Source of the DNA: Klebsormidium nitens
Taxonomy: Eukaryota; Streptophyta; Klebsormidiophyceae; Klebsormidiales; Klebsormidiaceae
Reading direction: 5' to 3'
Length of the DNA: 64,000 nucleotides
Assembly: GCA_000708835.1 (NCBI GenBank)
Contig: DF237211.1
Location: 1 to 64,000 of the forward strand
This document shows, piece by piece, positions 36,513-50,400 of this stretch. The position numbers were made by a program, and so were the translations under genes. Each line of letters begins with the position of its first letter. The first letter of the stretch is position 1. Under the pieces are notes generated by a model that worked only from the letters and a program-made list of their open reading frames with translations, was not told the origin of the DNA and ran no database searches.

Positions 36513-39500
36513 CTATTCCTCTGCTCTTTGCAGACGGCTTCTAGCTCTACTCAGCGCAACTGCGTGCTGGAAGAGTCCGCGAGCAGCCGTGCTACGAGCC
36601 GCAGATTCGGTGCCTCCACTTTTCAAAGTCCCCGTTGCATTTCTCCCTCGCTGGGAGCTGCGCGCATTGTCAGCGTCTGGTGCGGTGGCGAGGTACTTTC
36701 TTGCAAACACACTCAGATTGACTAGGGGCACCATCGTTGGCCGGCCATGGGCACACTGCACAGCAAGCCAGGAACGGTCGAGTCACAATTTTGTTGAGAT
36801 GATGTTTGCAAAAGCAACACACCTTTCGCAAGAATCATATCGCCCCAATCTTCATTCTGCAAGCTTCCGACCGATTCAAATGTCTCCGTTTGGGCCCTCA
36901 GAAAAATAGTATGATAGGACCGATGGTAGAGAGCAAGAGACGAGCCCTGAGTCCCAGTCAGTCAGAAAATCGCAGAATTTACCTGGAAAGGCAAGTGAGT
37001 TCTCTGAAGATGCTTGAGCAACTGCAAGCACTCTCCCGGGAGGAGGGAGTCGCCAAACATGATGGCACCTGCAGAGTCACCGCGCAGAGTGGGCGTCAGC
37101 GCTGGCGCGTTGTCAGTTCCAAGGCACTGAGAAACACGGTGCACGCTGGTAGGATGCAAGAGGGCCACCGATCAAATGCTTTTTGCTTTGTGTATTCGCT
37201 TCGTGTCGTGCTAGGATTGGCCCAAGAATGTAAGCGCCTGATCTGGACAAGCAGTTCGCGTACCTCGACAAGCTTTTGAGTTCAGAAGACGGATGATGCT
37301 CGGCGGAACCGACGACGTGCTTTGGGTGTCTTGCAGCTGCACACACAAAGTCGGTGAGGTGAGGATTGACAGGACGCGCTCTGGTCAAGCGGGACAGTTT
37401 CTGCTGTTTCGCTTCAGCGGGATCGCGAGGAGCTTGGGCAAAGAAAGCACTGGTGCGAACAAGGCGCCAAGGCTGCACAGGTAACGTCGTCCCTCACCTG
37501 CTGTACGTACTCCAGGAGATCTGGAGCGGTCAGTGTCGCGTCTTGAATACGAGGAACCTGCAAAGGCGTAAGTTCTGCAAATGTTCAATAATGGTGCTGA
37601 TTGCAAGTGCGACCAGGTAACAGAAGAAGCTTGCACATGGCGATGCCTGCTTGCCGTTTTATCATCTTCATGACACTCAATATAGGCGCTTGAGTCTCGT
37701 TTCACGCTTGTCGGTTTCAAGAAGAACACGCGTTCTTGATTCGTTCGCGAGGGGCCGCTCAAAGCAGCTTACCGCAGTGAGTAGCACCTGTCCCCTATGA
37801 CCCGGCGCTTTGTTCCTGCAGGAAAAAGCTCTTTTGAGTCATTTCTTCCATGGACGAAAGTCAGCTGGTCAGGTAATCCATCCTGGCAATCATCGCACAT
37901 GCCTTCACGACGGGCATAGCCGGCTGACCTTCGCGAGAAAGGATGCGCGCAAACTAACAACATCAACCATGCCGCTACTTACCAGATGCCTGCTGCTGTC
38001 GGCAACCTCTCGAAGGTGTAGTTCCAACCCCATTGCTCGACGACGCGCTTATGCGTCCGTAGGACTTGCTCGTCGGCTGGTGTCAGCGCCTGGAGAAATG
38101 AAATGCAGGCAAGCATAAAGTGGCGAACCCAAAGCCGAATGCGCCCGCATTCTCAAACGCTGTCTAAAGGGAGGCCAATAGACAGTCAATGTGCGACGAA
38201 TGACGGGAGAGGACGTCATCGAAGAGGGGATCCTTGCGTCACAATCTCACCAGCTTGATGGCTTCTTTGAGTAGATTCGAGCTCGTTGTTGTTTCCGAAT
38301 CCTTTACCCCAAGGACCTGTAGCACCAGAAGAGAGTCAAGAAGAGGCTTTCGAATTGAACAACGATAGCTACCTGGTTTTGCTGAAATGCCTCAATAGTA
38401 AACGATACTGCTGCAGCTGCAGAGGCCCATTGCGGAACAACACATGCTCAATCTTATCAGCATAAGCAAGCTGCATCTACGGATGGCGACCGGGGGTCTG
38501 GTCTCACCATTTCTTTGAGCTCCTCCAGTCGAACCCGCTCATCCGCAGCATGCTGCAACCATGCAATAATCCAAGTCAGATCACTTCCTCGTCGATTTGC
38601 ATTCAGCATGATGGAAGTAACAGAAAGCGCAACGTGCAAGAACTCAATCTTTGCAGCAGCCTGCTTGAAGAGTGCATAAATAGAGAAGGTTAGGCATCCG
38701 AGGGCAGAATACCAGCCTTCTTAAGGCAACAAGCTCATGTGAGAATGCTGCAGCGCCCCATGTCAGCTTCTTACTTGATCGATGATAACAAGGGTGTTCC
38801 CGGCCACGGCTGCTATGAACTTTCGGTCTAGTTGCTGGAAGACTCGGAGCCGTTGAAGCATGTCGGAGGAAATTTCCTTGGGCACGATGTTGGGATGACT
38901 GTCGATTTCTAACTCTAGAATGTCCGAGTCAGCGGCTCTGAAACACGGATTCTGCCAGGCCTGCACCAACATGTATCTCGCTGGGAAAGATCCAAGTCCA
39001 GCTTCTCAAGGAGCCGACTCGACAATCCAGCGACAGCTCTGAGGGCCGATCTGACGCAGTCAGACCTTGTCAAGGGACTTTTCGCGAATCGCAGAAGAAA
39101 AGATGGCGCTCGTGACCGTTCGACATTATGTGGCAATGCAAAGCAAAAGCAGAGGGTTGTCAAAAACGATTTCGGTGAGTGCAGTGCATGGAAAGGTCGA
39201 AGCACGTTTCCGCAAGATATTGCCCAAGAAAAAGCCAAGAGCTAGTCGGCCAGAAGGACAGAACGAAAGGCACTCACTTTGTACATGTCCTGTACCTCTT
39301 CGTTATCTCGTGAAGTCCTCCACTTTGTAAGGGAAGCCGCTTCCGGTGATGCTTGTGCAATGCGCGTGCCAGCAGTGTTACCTGCGAGTACCCTCAAAGG
39401 TCAGAAGGTGAAAGGGCGAGCGGACCGTCGAAAGCAGCCGATGAACAAGAACAAGAACAAGAACGAAACAATTCGGAAGCAATCAGCTCCTCGTGACTCG

Positions 39501-42500
39501 CCCTCATCAAGCATCTTAGGGGATTGTATCACCAACCTTTCGAGGGATCTGACGGTGCTAGCGAAGCACCACTCTCCGGGCCGTAGCGCTTTTTAGGACG
39601 GGCGAACGGCGGGGCCGACTGTGGACGTCTTGGGAGGGAGTGGCTGTCTTCTCTTCTCCTTTTCTTGCGACTGGAAGCAGCCGTCCAAGCGCGGTCTTCG
39701 ACTGTCTTCCGGCGTCCGGTCCCTGCTTGCTTTAAGAAGTGCGGATCTAGCAGCTCCTGGCCGTGCATCGCTGCACCTTGCGCGCTTCTAAGACGCGGTG
39801 CTTTTCCTAGCTTGCTCTGGTCAGCTTTCCTGCCTCTGTGTTCAGTGCCTGACGAAGCATCGTGTTGGCTCCTCGCAGCGATGCTGTACCCTTGCACTGG
39901 TTCAAACAGGTCCCATTGCGGATCCAAATGCGCGTCAAAAGAAGGAGTTGATCCGCGCATCCTATCTTCGATATCGACATCTCGAAAGGGGCTTTTTGCT
40001 GGATGCACAGCTGGCCTGAAATGGTTATACTCCTGAGCGTAGTCCAATTCTGAAAAGCTGGGCGACGAAGGAGTAACAGGCGTTGGACTTCGGTTGGCGA
40101 CTCCCTGCTCCAGTCCAGACCTAGGCCTCCTAGAGTCGAAAGAGTCAAACCATTGCACTTGGAAGGGTTTTGAGACCTGGCTGGGTGACTCCCAGTCCAC
40201 TTCCATAGCATGCTCACGGTCAAGGTCATCCTCCTCAAAAGCGAGCCCCGCCAACTGATCTTCCCTTCTTGGTCCTTCAATAGTTACGTCCATCTTGACG
40301 AAGCCAAGTAGAGGTTCGGGATTGCAGGGCAAAATCTGCGGCTCGTGGCAGATGGTGTCAAAAGGGTCCGGATCCAATGGACTCCGTTCGAAATCTGAAA
40401 GCAATCTGGGCCGCAATCGCTCGTCGTTCTGTGTGGTCGCCTGCTTCGACTCCTTGAACCAGCTGGTCAGAGGATCTTCCTCCATGTCCAACTCATCGAT
40501 GGCTTTCACCCCGTCGAGAGGGCAAGGCTGGCTCGGGCAACTCAGTCTGGTTCCAGAATGTCCTGTACAGCCAAGACCAAATGAGTAACAATTAAACGGC
40601 GGGGTATCCAGGAACACGAAAAGCAACTTGAAAGCGAATTCCGCGAAAGCGCGTTCATTTGTAACAATATTGCTGTTCCTAAAATAACGGTCAAGCTGGT
40701 CATACTCACGGCTCTTGAGTTAGACTCACCAGCCAAACCAGAGCACAGTGGGCCCCAAACTTCATCCAAAGCGTGCTGCAGACATGAAATGACGGTGCTC
40801 CAATCCTGCAGGTCCGATATAAGGTGTTCGTCAAGAAAAGTGCTACTAACAGGAAAGCAACGGTCCTGATTATTCCTGCATCCTGTCAAGAAAAGCAGGC
40901 AGCAGAGACCTGAACCAAGAGTCGCGTCTAGCTGTGGCCCTGGCTCTTACTTTGAACTCAACGTACGACTTCGTCGGCTCGAACGTGATGTCGTACTCCG
41001 AACAGGGGCAGTCGAGGTTGAGAATGAAAGTTGGCCTCATCCCAGAATAGCTGGCAGCTACGGCCAGAGTGTCCGCAAATCGCACGTTGAGGGCTCGATG
41101 AAGCGGAGTGTTGCTTACGTATCGCCGATTGATATCTGATAGCAGAGTCAAGCGATCGAACTCTGACATTGAGGGAAATGATCTTCCAAGCGAGGTCGAC
41201 TTGAGCAACAGGGCTGAATGCAGTATTACACACCTGTCTACGACTGGCTAGAAACTTGATTGAAAAGCTCTAGCGGCGGGTCGAAGACTACGAGAATCCT
41301 TCGCGAAAGGATACACAGGTATTGAAGACCCTGCAGTAAAGACGGGTCGACAGAATTAAGATAGGTTTTCAATCCGGAGACCGTGTCCTACTAGCGGCTG
41401 CTCAAATATTGAGAAGCAAAGGAGGGCAATGATGTGGACACGATGACAACACTTGCTAAGATTTCCCCAGAGAGGCAACCAATTCCACATCAGTTCCGCA
41501 GAAGTAAGGAACCAGGGGTTTCACCTTAACAGTCTGGCCTGAGTCCTTCTTAGTGATGCATCCCCAAAGAACAACTCGGTCGGCAACGTGATGCACTGGC
41601 TGCAAGCCACTTGCCGCTTCAAAGCCAAACAAGCATTCTACGAGCTCAGTAGGACTTCGCACCCGAGGTGTGGACAGTAGCCGTTGTTGACTGCATGAGG
41701 TACCGGCAGAGCTTTCGTCAAATAGATGCCAGTTCGTGTGGAAGTGTTGCTCTCTCGTCAGAGCAATGCAATGCAAATCTTCTCAAAGACTCAGGTCAGT
41801 GGGACGAATTGAAGACAATTGATCTGAGTCGACGAAAGATTGAGCCTTCTGCCAATGTCCCCGGACCGAAGCTTTCAACGTCGTTTAGGCTCACCTAACA
41901 GTATTGATGATCTCGAAAACGACCTCTGTGTGTACGAAGGCCAGGCGTAGGACTCTTTCTCTCAGATCCTCTAGCTCTTTCGACGACCTGCATCCGAACA
42001 GAATTGAAAGTATTTCGAAACTCCACCAAGGGAAACACTTGAATGCTCCACAGGTCAAAATGCTCCAGTGAATGGCATCCAAGAGGCCGTTATGCCGAAG
42101 GAGTGCCAATCTATCGAAACTCTCAAGGGCCGTAGGGCTCCTTAGGATTCTAGTGAATGTGACTCAGAGCTTCGTTTTCTGAAATCTAGTTCCACAATAG
42201 CTTACCGAGACAGCAGTTGCTTTCTCTTCACAGGCTGGTTGAAGAACAGATCCTGAACGTCAACTGCAAGAAATGAACGAGTTCTGTGAAAAGTTTCAAG
42301 CATGTAAGGGTGATCTATAAAAGCGTGCGAAAACAAGGAGAGAACCTCTCGAAAGCACTGAGAATCAAGGTGACTGGTTGCATCGACTTGGTATCGCATC
42401 ACTTTGCCCAAGACAGGGGCCGAGAACAGATTCAGCCTTTAGATGGTGCCTACATGCATAGTGTCACTTAGCTGGACTGCCCTGTTGACATACCCAATCG

Positions 42501-43657
42501 AGGCTGCACCACATGCGTTTGCGTATGCAGCAAAACAGGTTGTTCTACGACCTGAACACTGTTCGTACCTGCTGTTCCAATACCTATTGGTTTAGTGGCT
42601 TCTCCACTAGGAGAGCTCAACTCGAGCGAGAGACATTTGCCGCCCTGCAACTAGAAGAGAAGCTCTGATGAACTGATCTCCTTGAGTACATATGGATTCC
42701 TGCATGAGGATGTGCAACGAGCTCAAGTCCTAGAAAACTGGCCAAAGGTAATGCCAAAGGCAGATTGTCGAGTGAATTATTTTGACATCATGCGACGTCT
42801 TACCTTGATAACTTTACGGAAGGCTTGTGCACCTCTTGTCTTTGTCACGATCGTTAGTGACGCGCACTGGGCAATGGAGCTGAGGGCTTCGCCTCGAAAG
42901 CCCAGCGTAAGAGGACTGCTCTCTGGACCAGCTAAGTCTTTGAGCTTTGAGGTGGCTGCAGAAGAAGAAGACTGCTCTTTGGTCTTATTCTGAGGCCTCC
43001 AAGCATCAAACCAACCTCAGCAAAATACTCGCAGCCCCTGCCAATCTGCCAGCCAGGACCTGTTTCCTCATTCAAACAGCCTGCTAGTAATCAATCACTT
43101 ACCATGGCCAACACCTAGCACTGACAAGTCGTCTCTGCTTATGCCATGTCCATCGTCGAGCACTTGTATGCGAAAGGTGGTTGGATCGAAGAAGACCTGA
43201 ATCTGAAGGATATAGCAGGAGCAAGAAAGGCCTTGATCATGTTTGTGAGCCAAAAGAGTGCATCAAACACCGTCATTGTACAACGAGGACCTGGCCTCAG
43301 GAATGCTGCTGGAGAGAGGCTTTATTTACCAGTGGGCAAAGCAGTCCCCTAGCTCTTGATCAAAAGCAGCCAGTCAATGTGCATCGTGGTACCTCAAATT
43401 CTAAAGTGGCAAGGGTAAAATGCAAGGCATCTTTGCAAAGACTTCAAGTCGCGTTGATTTGAATGTTTGCAAAGCTGGCCTTTCACTTGAAGGACATTAT
43501 ATATTTCTGGGATGGTGGCAAGTGTGTTTACCTTCTGTGCTCCAGCATCGATGGAATTGCACACAAGCTCCTCAACGAGCTGTCCTAGGTTCGTGACAAC
43601 AATCGACGAACGAAGCTGATTATGCACTTCCTGCGGCAGCTTGAAGAGTGCACTCAT
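36513..43657 (-). CDS. MLH3: MLH3, MutL-homolog endonuclease, 1029 aa
   Basis: Twenty exons: 43532-43657, 43103-43196, 42804-42955, 42569-42644, 42206-42263, 41895-41987, 41525-41690, 40951-41160, 40730-40805, 39537-40562, 39278-39381, 38775-38960, 38508-38552, 38251-38316, 37983-38089, 37773-37815, 37498-37557, 37264-37336, 36983-37068, 36513-36755 (3090 nt, all phases agree). MLH3 pairs with MLH1 and nicks DNA to resolve meiotic crossovers. The GHKL ATPase motifs are present: ELVCNSIDAGA (exon 1), DDGHGIS (exon 2) and GFRGEAL (about 92-98). The segments INRRYVS and YDITFEP..YVEF end the N-terminal domain. One 1,026-nt exon encodes the disordered linker, ending near SAPPF. The C-terminal metal-dependent endonuclease motif DQHAADE (788-794, split by an intron) is intact, with SKACRGAIMFGD and CAHGRPT. 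The family assignment excludes PMS1/PMS2 by this C-terminal signature. Confidence 0.95.
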
Positions 43658-44475
43658 CTTTGCCAGGGTTCAAGCTGGATACTTCCTGCCAGCAACCGAC
43701 AGGGAGGGTCTCTTAGCATGGCTTGAGAACAGCAAAGAGAAGGCCTTTTCAAAGTTCTACCTTGCAATGCTGCTCTGACAGAGCTGCAGAAGCAACGCTG
43801 CCGCCCCGTGGCCGCCTCAGTCTGAGGCTCAGATGCCAAAAGTCTTGGCCAGAAAGACAAATTGACAAAGGCTAGAAGAACGACGCGCGCACACATCAGC
43901 ATGTGCGCGGACATGCTGGCCTCACCAGCGCCAACTCTTCAATATTTCCGACGGCCAGCGTAACCCTAGAAATCTGCAAACGGAGGATCGCCTATCAAAG
44001 CATGTAATTGTACTTGTAAGTTGTAGTGGCTCCCTGAAAGCTATCACCACATGGAACAGGAGCTCATAGGTTTTGTGGTGGCGATGGAAGGGGGCTCTGG
44101 CAGAATTATGGGGCGAGTGATACCCTAATAGGTAATTTTTGGTCGATACTTAGCGTAGCTGCGTCTTGCCCTTAAAAGTTCAAGCAGACGGCATCGTGAC
44201 ACATCATACACAGTAAAGCATAGAATGAGATCCTTTGAACTGCAGGTGAATGACTATCGGAGAGCCGCCCTCAAATTGAGGTCATTCGATCAAGAAGAGT
44301 CTGCTCCCACGATCAGAAACGACTCCCAAGCAAACCGTGGGCGTCAATTGTGTGTCGCGACAGAGAGATTTCCGTTGCTGAAAAGTGCGCAGAGCTTTTT
44401 TGCTCTTGTGATGGCTTGTGGGAGCAGCTTGCACTCCATCCCTTCTTAGATCTGTTTTTGGGCTCAAAAGGCAGC
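43658..44475. other. Divergent promoter region (MLH3 / ARM-Sfi1 gene)
   Basis: The MLH3 start (-) and the chosen start of the ARM-Sfi1 gene (+) are 0.8 kb apart. From 44254 the frame leading into 44476 is open but has no ATG, so an upstream exon of the + gene may lie here. A possible small exon beginning with ATG at 44051 was not accepted. Confidence 0.5.
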
Positions 44476-47400
44476 ATGGCAGCTTGGTTGGAGGCGTGGC
44501 TCAGCAGAATTGAAAATTCCAGAGAAGTCGACCAGAAAAGGGCTGGCTATGCGGAGAACCTGTGGAGATTGTTTGAAGGAGAAGTGCAGGTATGTTTCAG
44601 ACAACCTTTGCATGTTCCAATCCATAGTGTGCTGGCAGATAATGCCCATGGTACATTTCTTCGCTTTCGATTACTCTGTACAAACCGATGGTATAAAGCG
44701 GGGACTGGAGCGACGGATGTATTTGAGCTCCAGGGTCTTAGCGACCACTAAGCAAACAGTCTGGCCGCTTCCCCTGGAGATGCTTATGTTTCCACATGAT
44801 CACAGGCCTGTTTGAGCGCCCTTGCTACCTTCGGACAGGTTTTTCTATAATCTCTTCTCCCCGACTTTTTTGCAGCCTGAAACATGGGTGCAGCTTCAGA
44901 AGTTGCGAGCTTCCCAAAGGATGGCTCGGGTGCTGGACATCCGGTCCAGCCCTCCCCTTGTCAGGTATGTCCACCCACAGCCCCGTACTGTTCTAGTGTT
45001 GTTTGAGAGCAACACGCAAGTGGTCGCACATGAAGAAGAACAGAAGGATTGCCTTACAAAGTGCTGCCGAGCCAAAGAGGGAGCGTCTTGCAATCCCCTC
45101 CTACGCTTTGCAGACCTTGCCTCCAGCTGCTTTTGTAGCCGTCCACTGAGGGTTTCAACTGCCTGCAGGCGATTCGTCGTCATGGCCCTGTTGTCCATGG
45201 TCCAAGCGGACGCGGCCAGCTCCCAGTCTGGCGGCCACCGTCTGCGCAATGTCGAGCTGGTGTCCATGCTGACAGCAGAATTCATGAGAAGCGTTGCAGA
45301 CGAGTCGAGCACGGTGTGGACCATCCTGGCCGAGATACTGGCCTTGCTCTTAGATCCGCAAGTAGAGAAGCAATCAGGGGGTCAGAGGGTCAAACCCACC
45401 ACGCTACTCAGAGGTAAGGCTGCGCTCAGCATCAGCGTGCTATATGGTGCCAGGGAGGAGTCAATCTCTCAATTCCAGTCTCTAGAACCCAAAATTCCCT
45501 GAAAGATCCTCAAGATGATACTGCAAACATGCTGTTTTCTCCATGGTGCTAATAGTGGTCTGCCCCGTTTTGGAGCAGGCACCAACCTGGAGGAGTTCGC
45601 AAAGGCCATTCGACAGGGGCTGCTTCACCAACCTTCGGAGGTCGGTACCCGCAGAACCTTTTCCTACCTTTGGATTGCGTTAGGAGATCCAGAATCGTTT
45701 GGAAGTCATGTTGCAGGCGCACAGCAAGAAGCATTATGGTATTCTGCTCGATAATAAGACTTGAGTGCTCGAGCAAGTACAACGGCACCTGCTAAGCAGT
45801 CCTCAAGTCCTCACCTGCCCTCACCTGAATTTGCATGTCAAGCAGCCATCAATGTTTGTAAACGCAAAGAAAATCACCAACTTAACGTTGCCTAACTCTG
45901 CTGACTCATGCAGGTGGTACAAGCATGCCTGCTGTTACTCGTCAAGGCCTTCCATGACGCAGCCTTCTGCAGCGCTTTCATGCAGGTCGGAGGGGTGCAC
46001 GCTCTGCTGTTGTGGTAAGGGCCTGGGACCCTATTTTGCATTTGGTCATATTGATCTTCTTCGAGGTCAAAACCGCCAGGTTATTCGGCTGCTTTGTGTA
46101 CCCTATTCTTTGACTTGTCGTCCACAAGACAGATGAAAGTCACGAGGATCTCCCAGGCAGACTCTGCTTCGCTTTACAACCGACTGACAATCTTTTCTCA
46201 TTTGTACGCAGCACCAAGAAGAGCCCGTCTGTCTCGATGACCGCGCTACGCGCCTTGCGCAACCTAGTAGAGCGTGCACCGCACACCTTGCACGTAGGCA
46301 AAGTGATACTCCGGGACTTCGCTACCTTCCTTACGCTGCTCAAGCTGATGCAGCGCAACAGTGAGAGCGTGCTGAGCCTGGTAAGCTGGGACCTACCTGC
46401 TTGGATGGTGGATTTTTGAGAAGACATCTTCAAGGTTCTACGGGAACGATATGCTAGCGCAACAAAGGCATTCTTCGTGTGCCCTGCATTTCGGCTGTAC
46501 ACCCCAACCCCTTGTACGTGTAACCATGTTCCTCTGCCCAATCACACTTCTTGGCGTGAAAATATTCAGAGAGAGCACGGCCAACGACACATCATAGTTG
46601 AGTCCAGATCAGACCTTACAAAAACACCCTCACTTAGGGCTACGAAAGCTCCTATCAAGTTGCTCCGACAGGTAACCATCACCTTGCATACATACCGAGT
46701 ACGGTCTTCGGCTCGGCTGGTACCAGGATTCCACTTCCCTTCTTCTTCTGATTGCTTTCCCTTCCGACCTCTTCTTTGCAGGACCTAGCTTACATCGAGG
46801 AAGAGCGCAAGGTGGAGATTGCTCTCTTCTTCGGCAGCATGTGCGCGGGCAGCATGCAGTGCCGGAACCTCCTCCGAAAGGAGCTGTCCCGCTTCCCTAC
46901 CTGGGCCGTCCTGGCCAGGAGCAGCATCCTCTCCGCCCTGGCGCAAGCAGAGCCTGCCGCCCTATGTCAGGTGAACAGCGCCCTTTTGCATCTGAGACCG
47001 TTACGATTGTTCATGAGTCGGAATGGTGCCTCCCTGATCACGTGGTACTTCAAGATAGATCATTTCAAACACTTGAGTATACCCCGTTTCTTCAAGTTTC
47101 CAATCCTTTGGGTTTCCTTGTTCTGATCTCTCGGGTTATGCGTTCATTGTTTTTGATTTATTCAATCTTTTGGCGTTTACTTTTTGATGGCCGTGTGACT
47201 TTCACACACACTGTCCATTTCATGCCGGTACGGACTTCCTTGCCGAAACGTGCCTGACTCCCGTTTCGGACATTGGGAGAATGAATGCTCGGTATAAGTT
47301 TGGGAGATCAATGCTAGCCGCAGCATGAACGCTCATTTCTCGCTCCCCCAACCCAGGTCGTCATTCCCGGGTCCTCGCTCCCCGTTGTGGCCGCGCCCCA

Positions 47401-50400
47401 GCCCGCCTCCTACTCCCCGGCCTCCTCCGGAGCGCCCCCCTCCCCTCGTGGCGACCACTCTAGTTACGTCAGCAATAATAGCGGGGGCAATAGCCCTCGG
47501 GGGGCCTCTCCCGGGCAACGCTTCGGCTTCGGGGCCGCCGAGACTCTTGCCGCGAAACGATCCCCCGGGTTCGCCGACCGCTTCTCCCTCTCTCTCGCCA
47601 CCCAACCCGGTGGCGGCGCCCCCCCTGGGGCGCTCCCCGACGACCCGAACCTCCCCGCTCTCGAAACCGCGATCGTCTCAGAGGAGTTGCGCTCGCGAGC
47701 GCGCGCTATATACGAGGCGCTCAAGGCCGCCGTCGAGGTGGCGTTCGACATCTACCCGACGGACGAAAGCGGGGGCGCCGTCCGACTCGAGCGGCCGCCG
47801 GACGGCGTGCTGTCGCGGACGGTGTCCGAGGCCGTGTCCGAGGCACCGGTGTTGGAGAGCCGCGCGCCCCGCAAGAAGTTTTTGACACACCGCGCGCCGG
47901 CCATCACGCAGTCCCCGCTGCTGCGCATGTCGCCCGGGGTGCGGCAGGCGCTGCTCGCTATGGCCGCGGACTCGGGACTACAGGTACGTTCCGCTCGCAG
48001 CACTTATCTCTAATCGAATTAGGGCTGGGGCTTTGGTGTTTGGGAGATGACGTAAGTCTGTGCGGATAGTCCCTGGTAACAATGCAGTCCTTTCTTATCT
48101 CTGGACAACCGACGTCGAGATTTGGAGGCCTGTGGCTCCAAGGAGGGCAGTGGGATTCACCTCTCGTGCTTGGATCTCAACAATCACGTAGAAGGCGGCA
48201 ACCGCACGATTAGCAAGCAACCGCACACTCTTGCTTCTTAGTCTCGGCTTCCAGTTTATGAGATGCGGCTCCCTTCGTGCTTGTGAAACCTTGCTGTCCG
48301 TAATATTATGGCTGCAGTGGCGTGCTTTTCCTCAAAAACAGAAGATCGCGACGCCCTTATTATTTCTCCATTCTTTTCTGAATCACTTCTTTTCAACACT
48401 TGCCGTCTACCACCCGCAGTCGTCCAGCGTCAGCCGCCCCGCGTCGTCCCTGGGCACCCACCTGGACGACTCAAGGTCGCGCCACGGGGGCGCGTTGAGC
48501 AGCGAGGCCAACTTCAGCACGCTCGAGTCGGAGTCGGTGCTCCAACCGCGGCTGGGGTCCACCATCTTGGTGCAGAAGCAGGAAGGGCGCCGGCGGGCCT
48601 CCACGGGCAGCAACTGCGAGCCGTCGTTCGTGCTGGGGTCTCCGCTTATACCTCTGGACGGTGAGATAACCTCCGTCACATGTTGAGTAAAGGAAAAGGA
48701 AAGGGATGGAAGTAGTCTAAGCTGCTTCAATACTTTGAAGACGCTGGCGGTGCTTCGCGGACACGTGAGTTCTGGCTGTTGGCTTGTCCTTCTGAAAGGC
48801 ACTGGCTATCACTGGCGGACCTCCCGTGCGAGGCACGGCACGACCAGGCTGTGTCAGTGGATGCACGTATGGAAGTCTTCCCAGCTTGCCTATATGTGAG
48901 TTTCGGACACACCCGTTTTAAAGATGTCTATAACAGGTTCCTCCTTCCAGAGATCCGTTTCAAACTAAGAGAGCTGGCAGTATCTACTGGGCGGCTGCCT
49001 TGTCGCCAAGCCCTCCGACTTTGACGTGAAGCCAAGTTGCTCAACATGCTGATGTGACAAAGTTGCTGACGTTCGCAGGGGAGCTGTTCCGGTTCGCGCT
49101 GCCGACGTCGCAGCTGGAGGAGGGCACGCTGGCGTCGCTGTGGCGGTGGAGCCAGCAATGTCTGCGCGACGTGCGCAAGCAGATGCTCATTATGCCCAAG
49201 AAGGACTACCCGCGCGCACGGCCCGCGCTGCAAGAAAAGAAGACGCGCATCCACACGGTGCGACAAGCGAACCTCGGAGGAGCGTACTAGAACAGGTTCC
49301 AAATGAATCGTAGCCCTAAAAGCGGACGACAGGCTTCAGATTTTCTGATCCAAATTTCGTTGATCAGTACGAAAGACAATGGTCTCGACAAACACTCTCA
49401 TTGCGTCAGATTTGCACATGGTTGATGAGCATCTTTGCGCACGGTTCATGTTGAGAAACCCGTCCTGCTCAGGGCCTGAGCTGGAATACTACGTCTTTTA
49501 AACATACAATAAATAGGCGCTTCGAGGCCTCTCAGCACCGGTTTTTACTAGCATTACTTTTGGATCGAGGCCCGGATCGGGAATGAAGACAAGCCTGCAG
49601 AAATGCAATCGCTCGAGTTCTACATTCCAATCAAGATCTGCCGAGCTCCCTTCACGTGTGTGCAGATTGACATCAGTCAAATTGCTGTCCACTTTTCCGA
49701 TTTGAGAAGGACTGTCCAGGTTGTTAGTGGTTTCCTTGACACAATTTCATTGGCAAGTCAGCACCCAGGATGTGAGGCCTGCGCAAATGAACGGGATAAA
49801 AAATCCGTATCCTCCAGACGAATTGCGGCTCTCCTCTCCTTATACTCTGCGCTGTTGCCCTTTCCAGGTGGAGTGCGCCCTGTTCCGGCTGCTGACCCTT
49901 GAGCGCATGCTGGGCACCAAATTGGTCTGGTCCAAGCTGGAGGAGGCGGCCGCGGGTGGGGGGATGATTACGGAGGAAAACATCGCGCGCTACACCGCGC
50001 TCGTCAGCGGCAGCTTCAAGGAGGTCTCCAGCGCGCGCCTCGCGGAGCTGCCCGTCTTTGCGGTGCAGGTGAGCCCCCCGAGAGAAAACCATCCTCTTCT
50101 AAAATCTGAGCATTACCACTTCCTTCAAGAGCGAATTAAGTGATTTTCGGTTCCTGTAATGGCAAGGACTCTGTTTGGGGGGATTCAAGACTCTGTTTCG
50201 CTTACCCAGATTTCCCATCGGTTATCGTATCTGTCGACCTTTCTTATGCTTTCTGTCGACCACCCCACGACTTTGACATGTACAGAATTCAACTTTTTAT
50301 GAGTGAAGCTGGACGTTTCAGCCCCGATGTCAGCCGAAGGCTAAACCCCACGATCTCGAACCGTCCCCGCAGGCCTTCGTGCTTCAGGGCAAGGACGCCC

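Noticed and set aside
38938-38960. Acceptor-like TTTCAG inside an MLH3 exon
   Set aside because: The family-typical WQNPCF segment lies just upstream and is kept only if the exon starts at 38960.
47325-47885. Long Pro/Arg/Ser-rich open frame in the ARM-Sfi1 region
   Set aside because: Frame-shifted shadow of the GC-rich exon 47357-47983, whose own frame joins both neighbours in phase.
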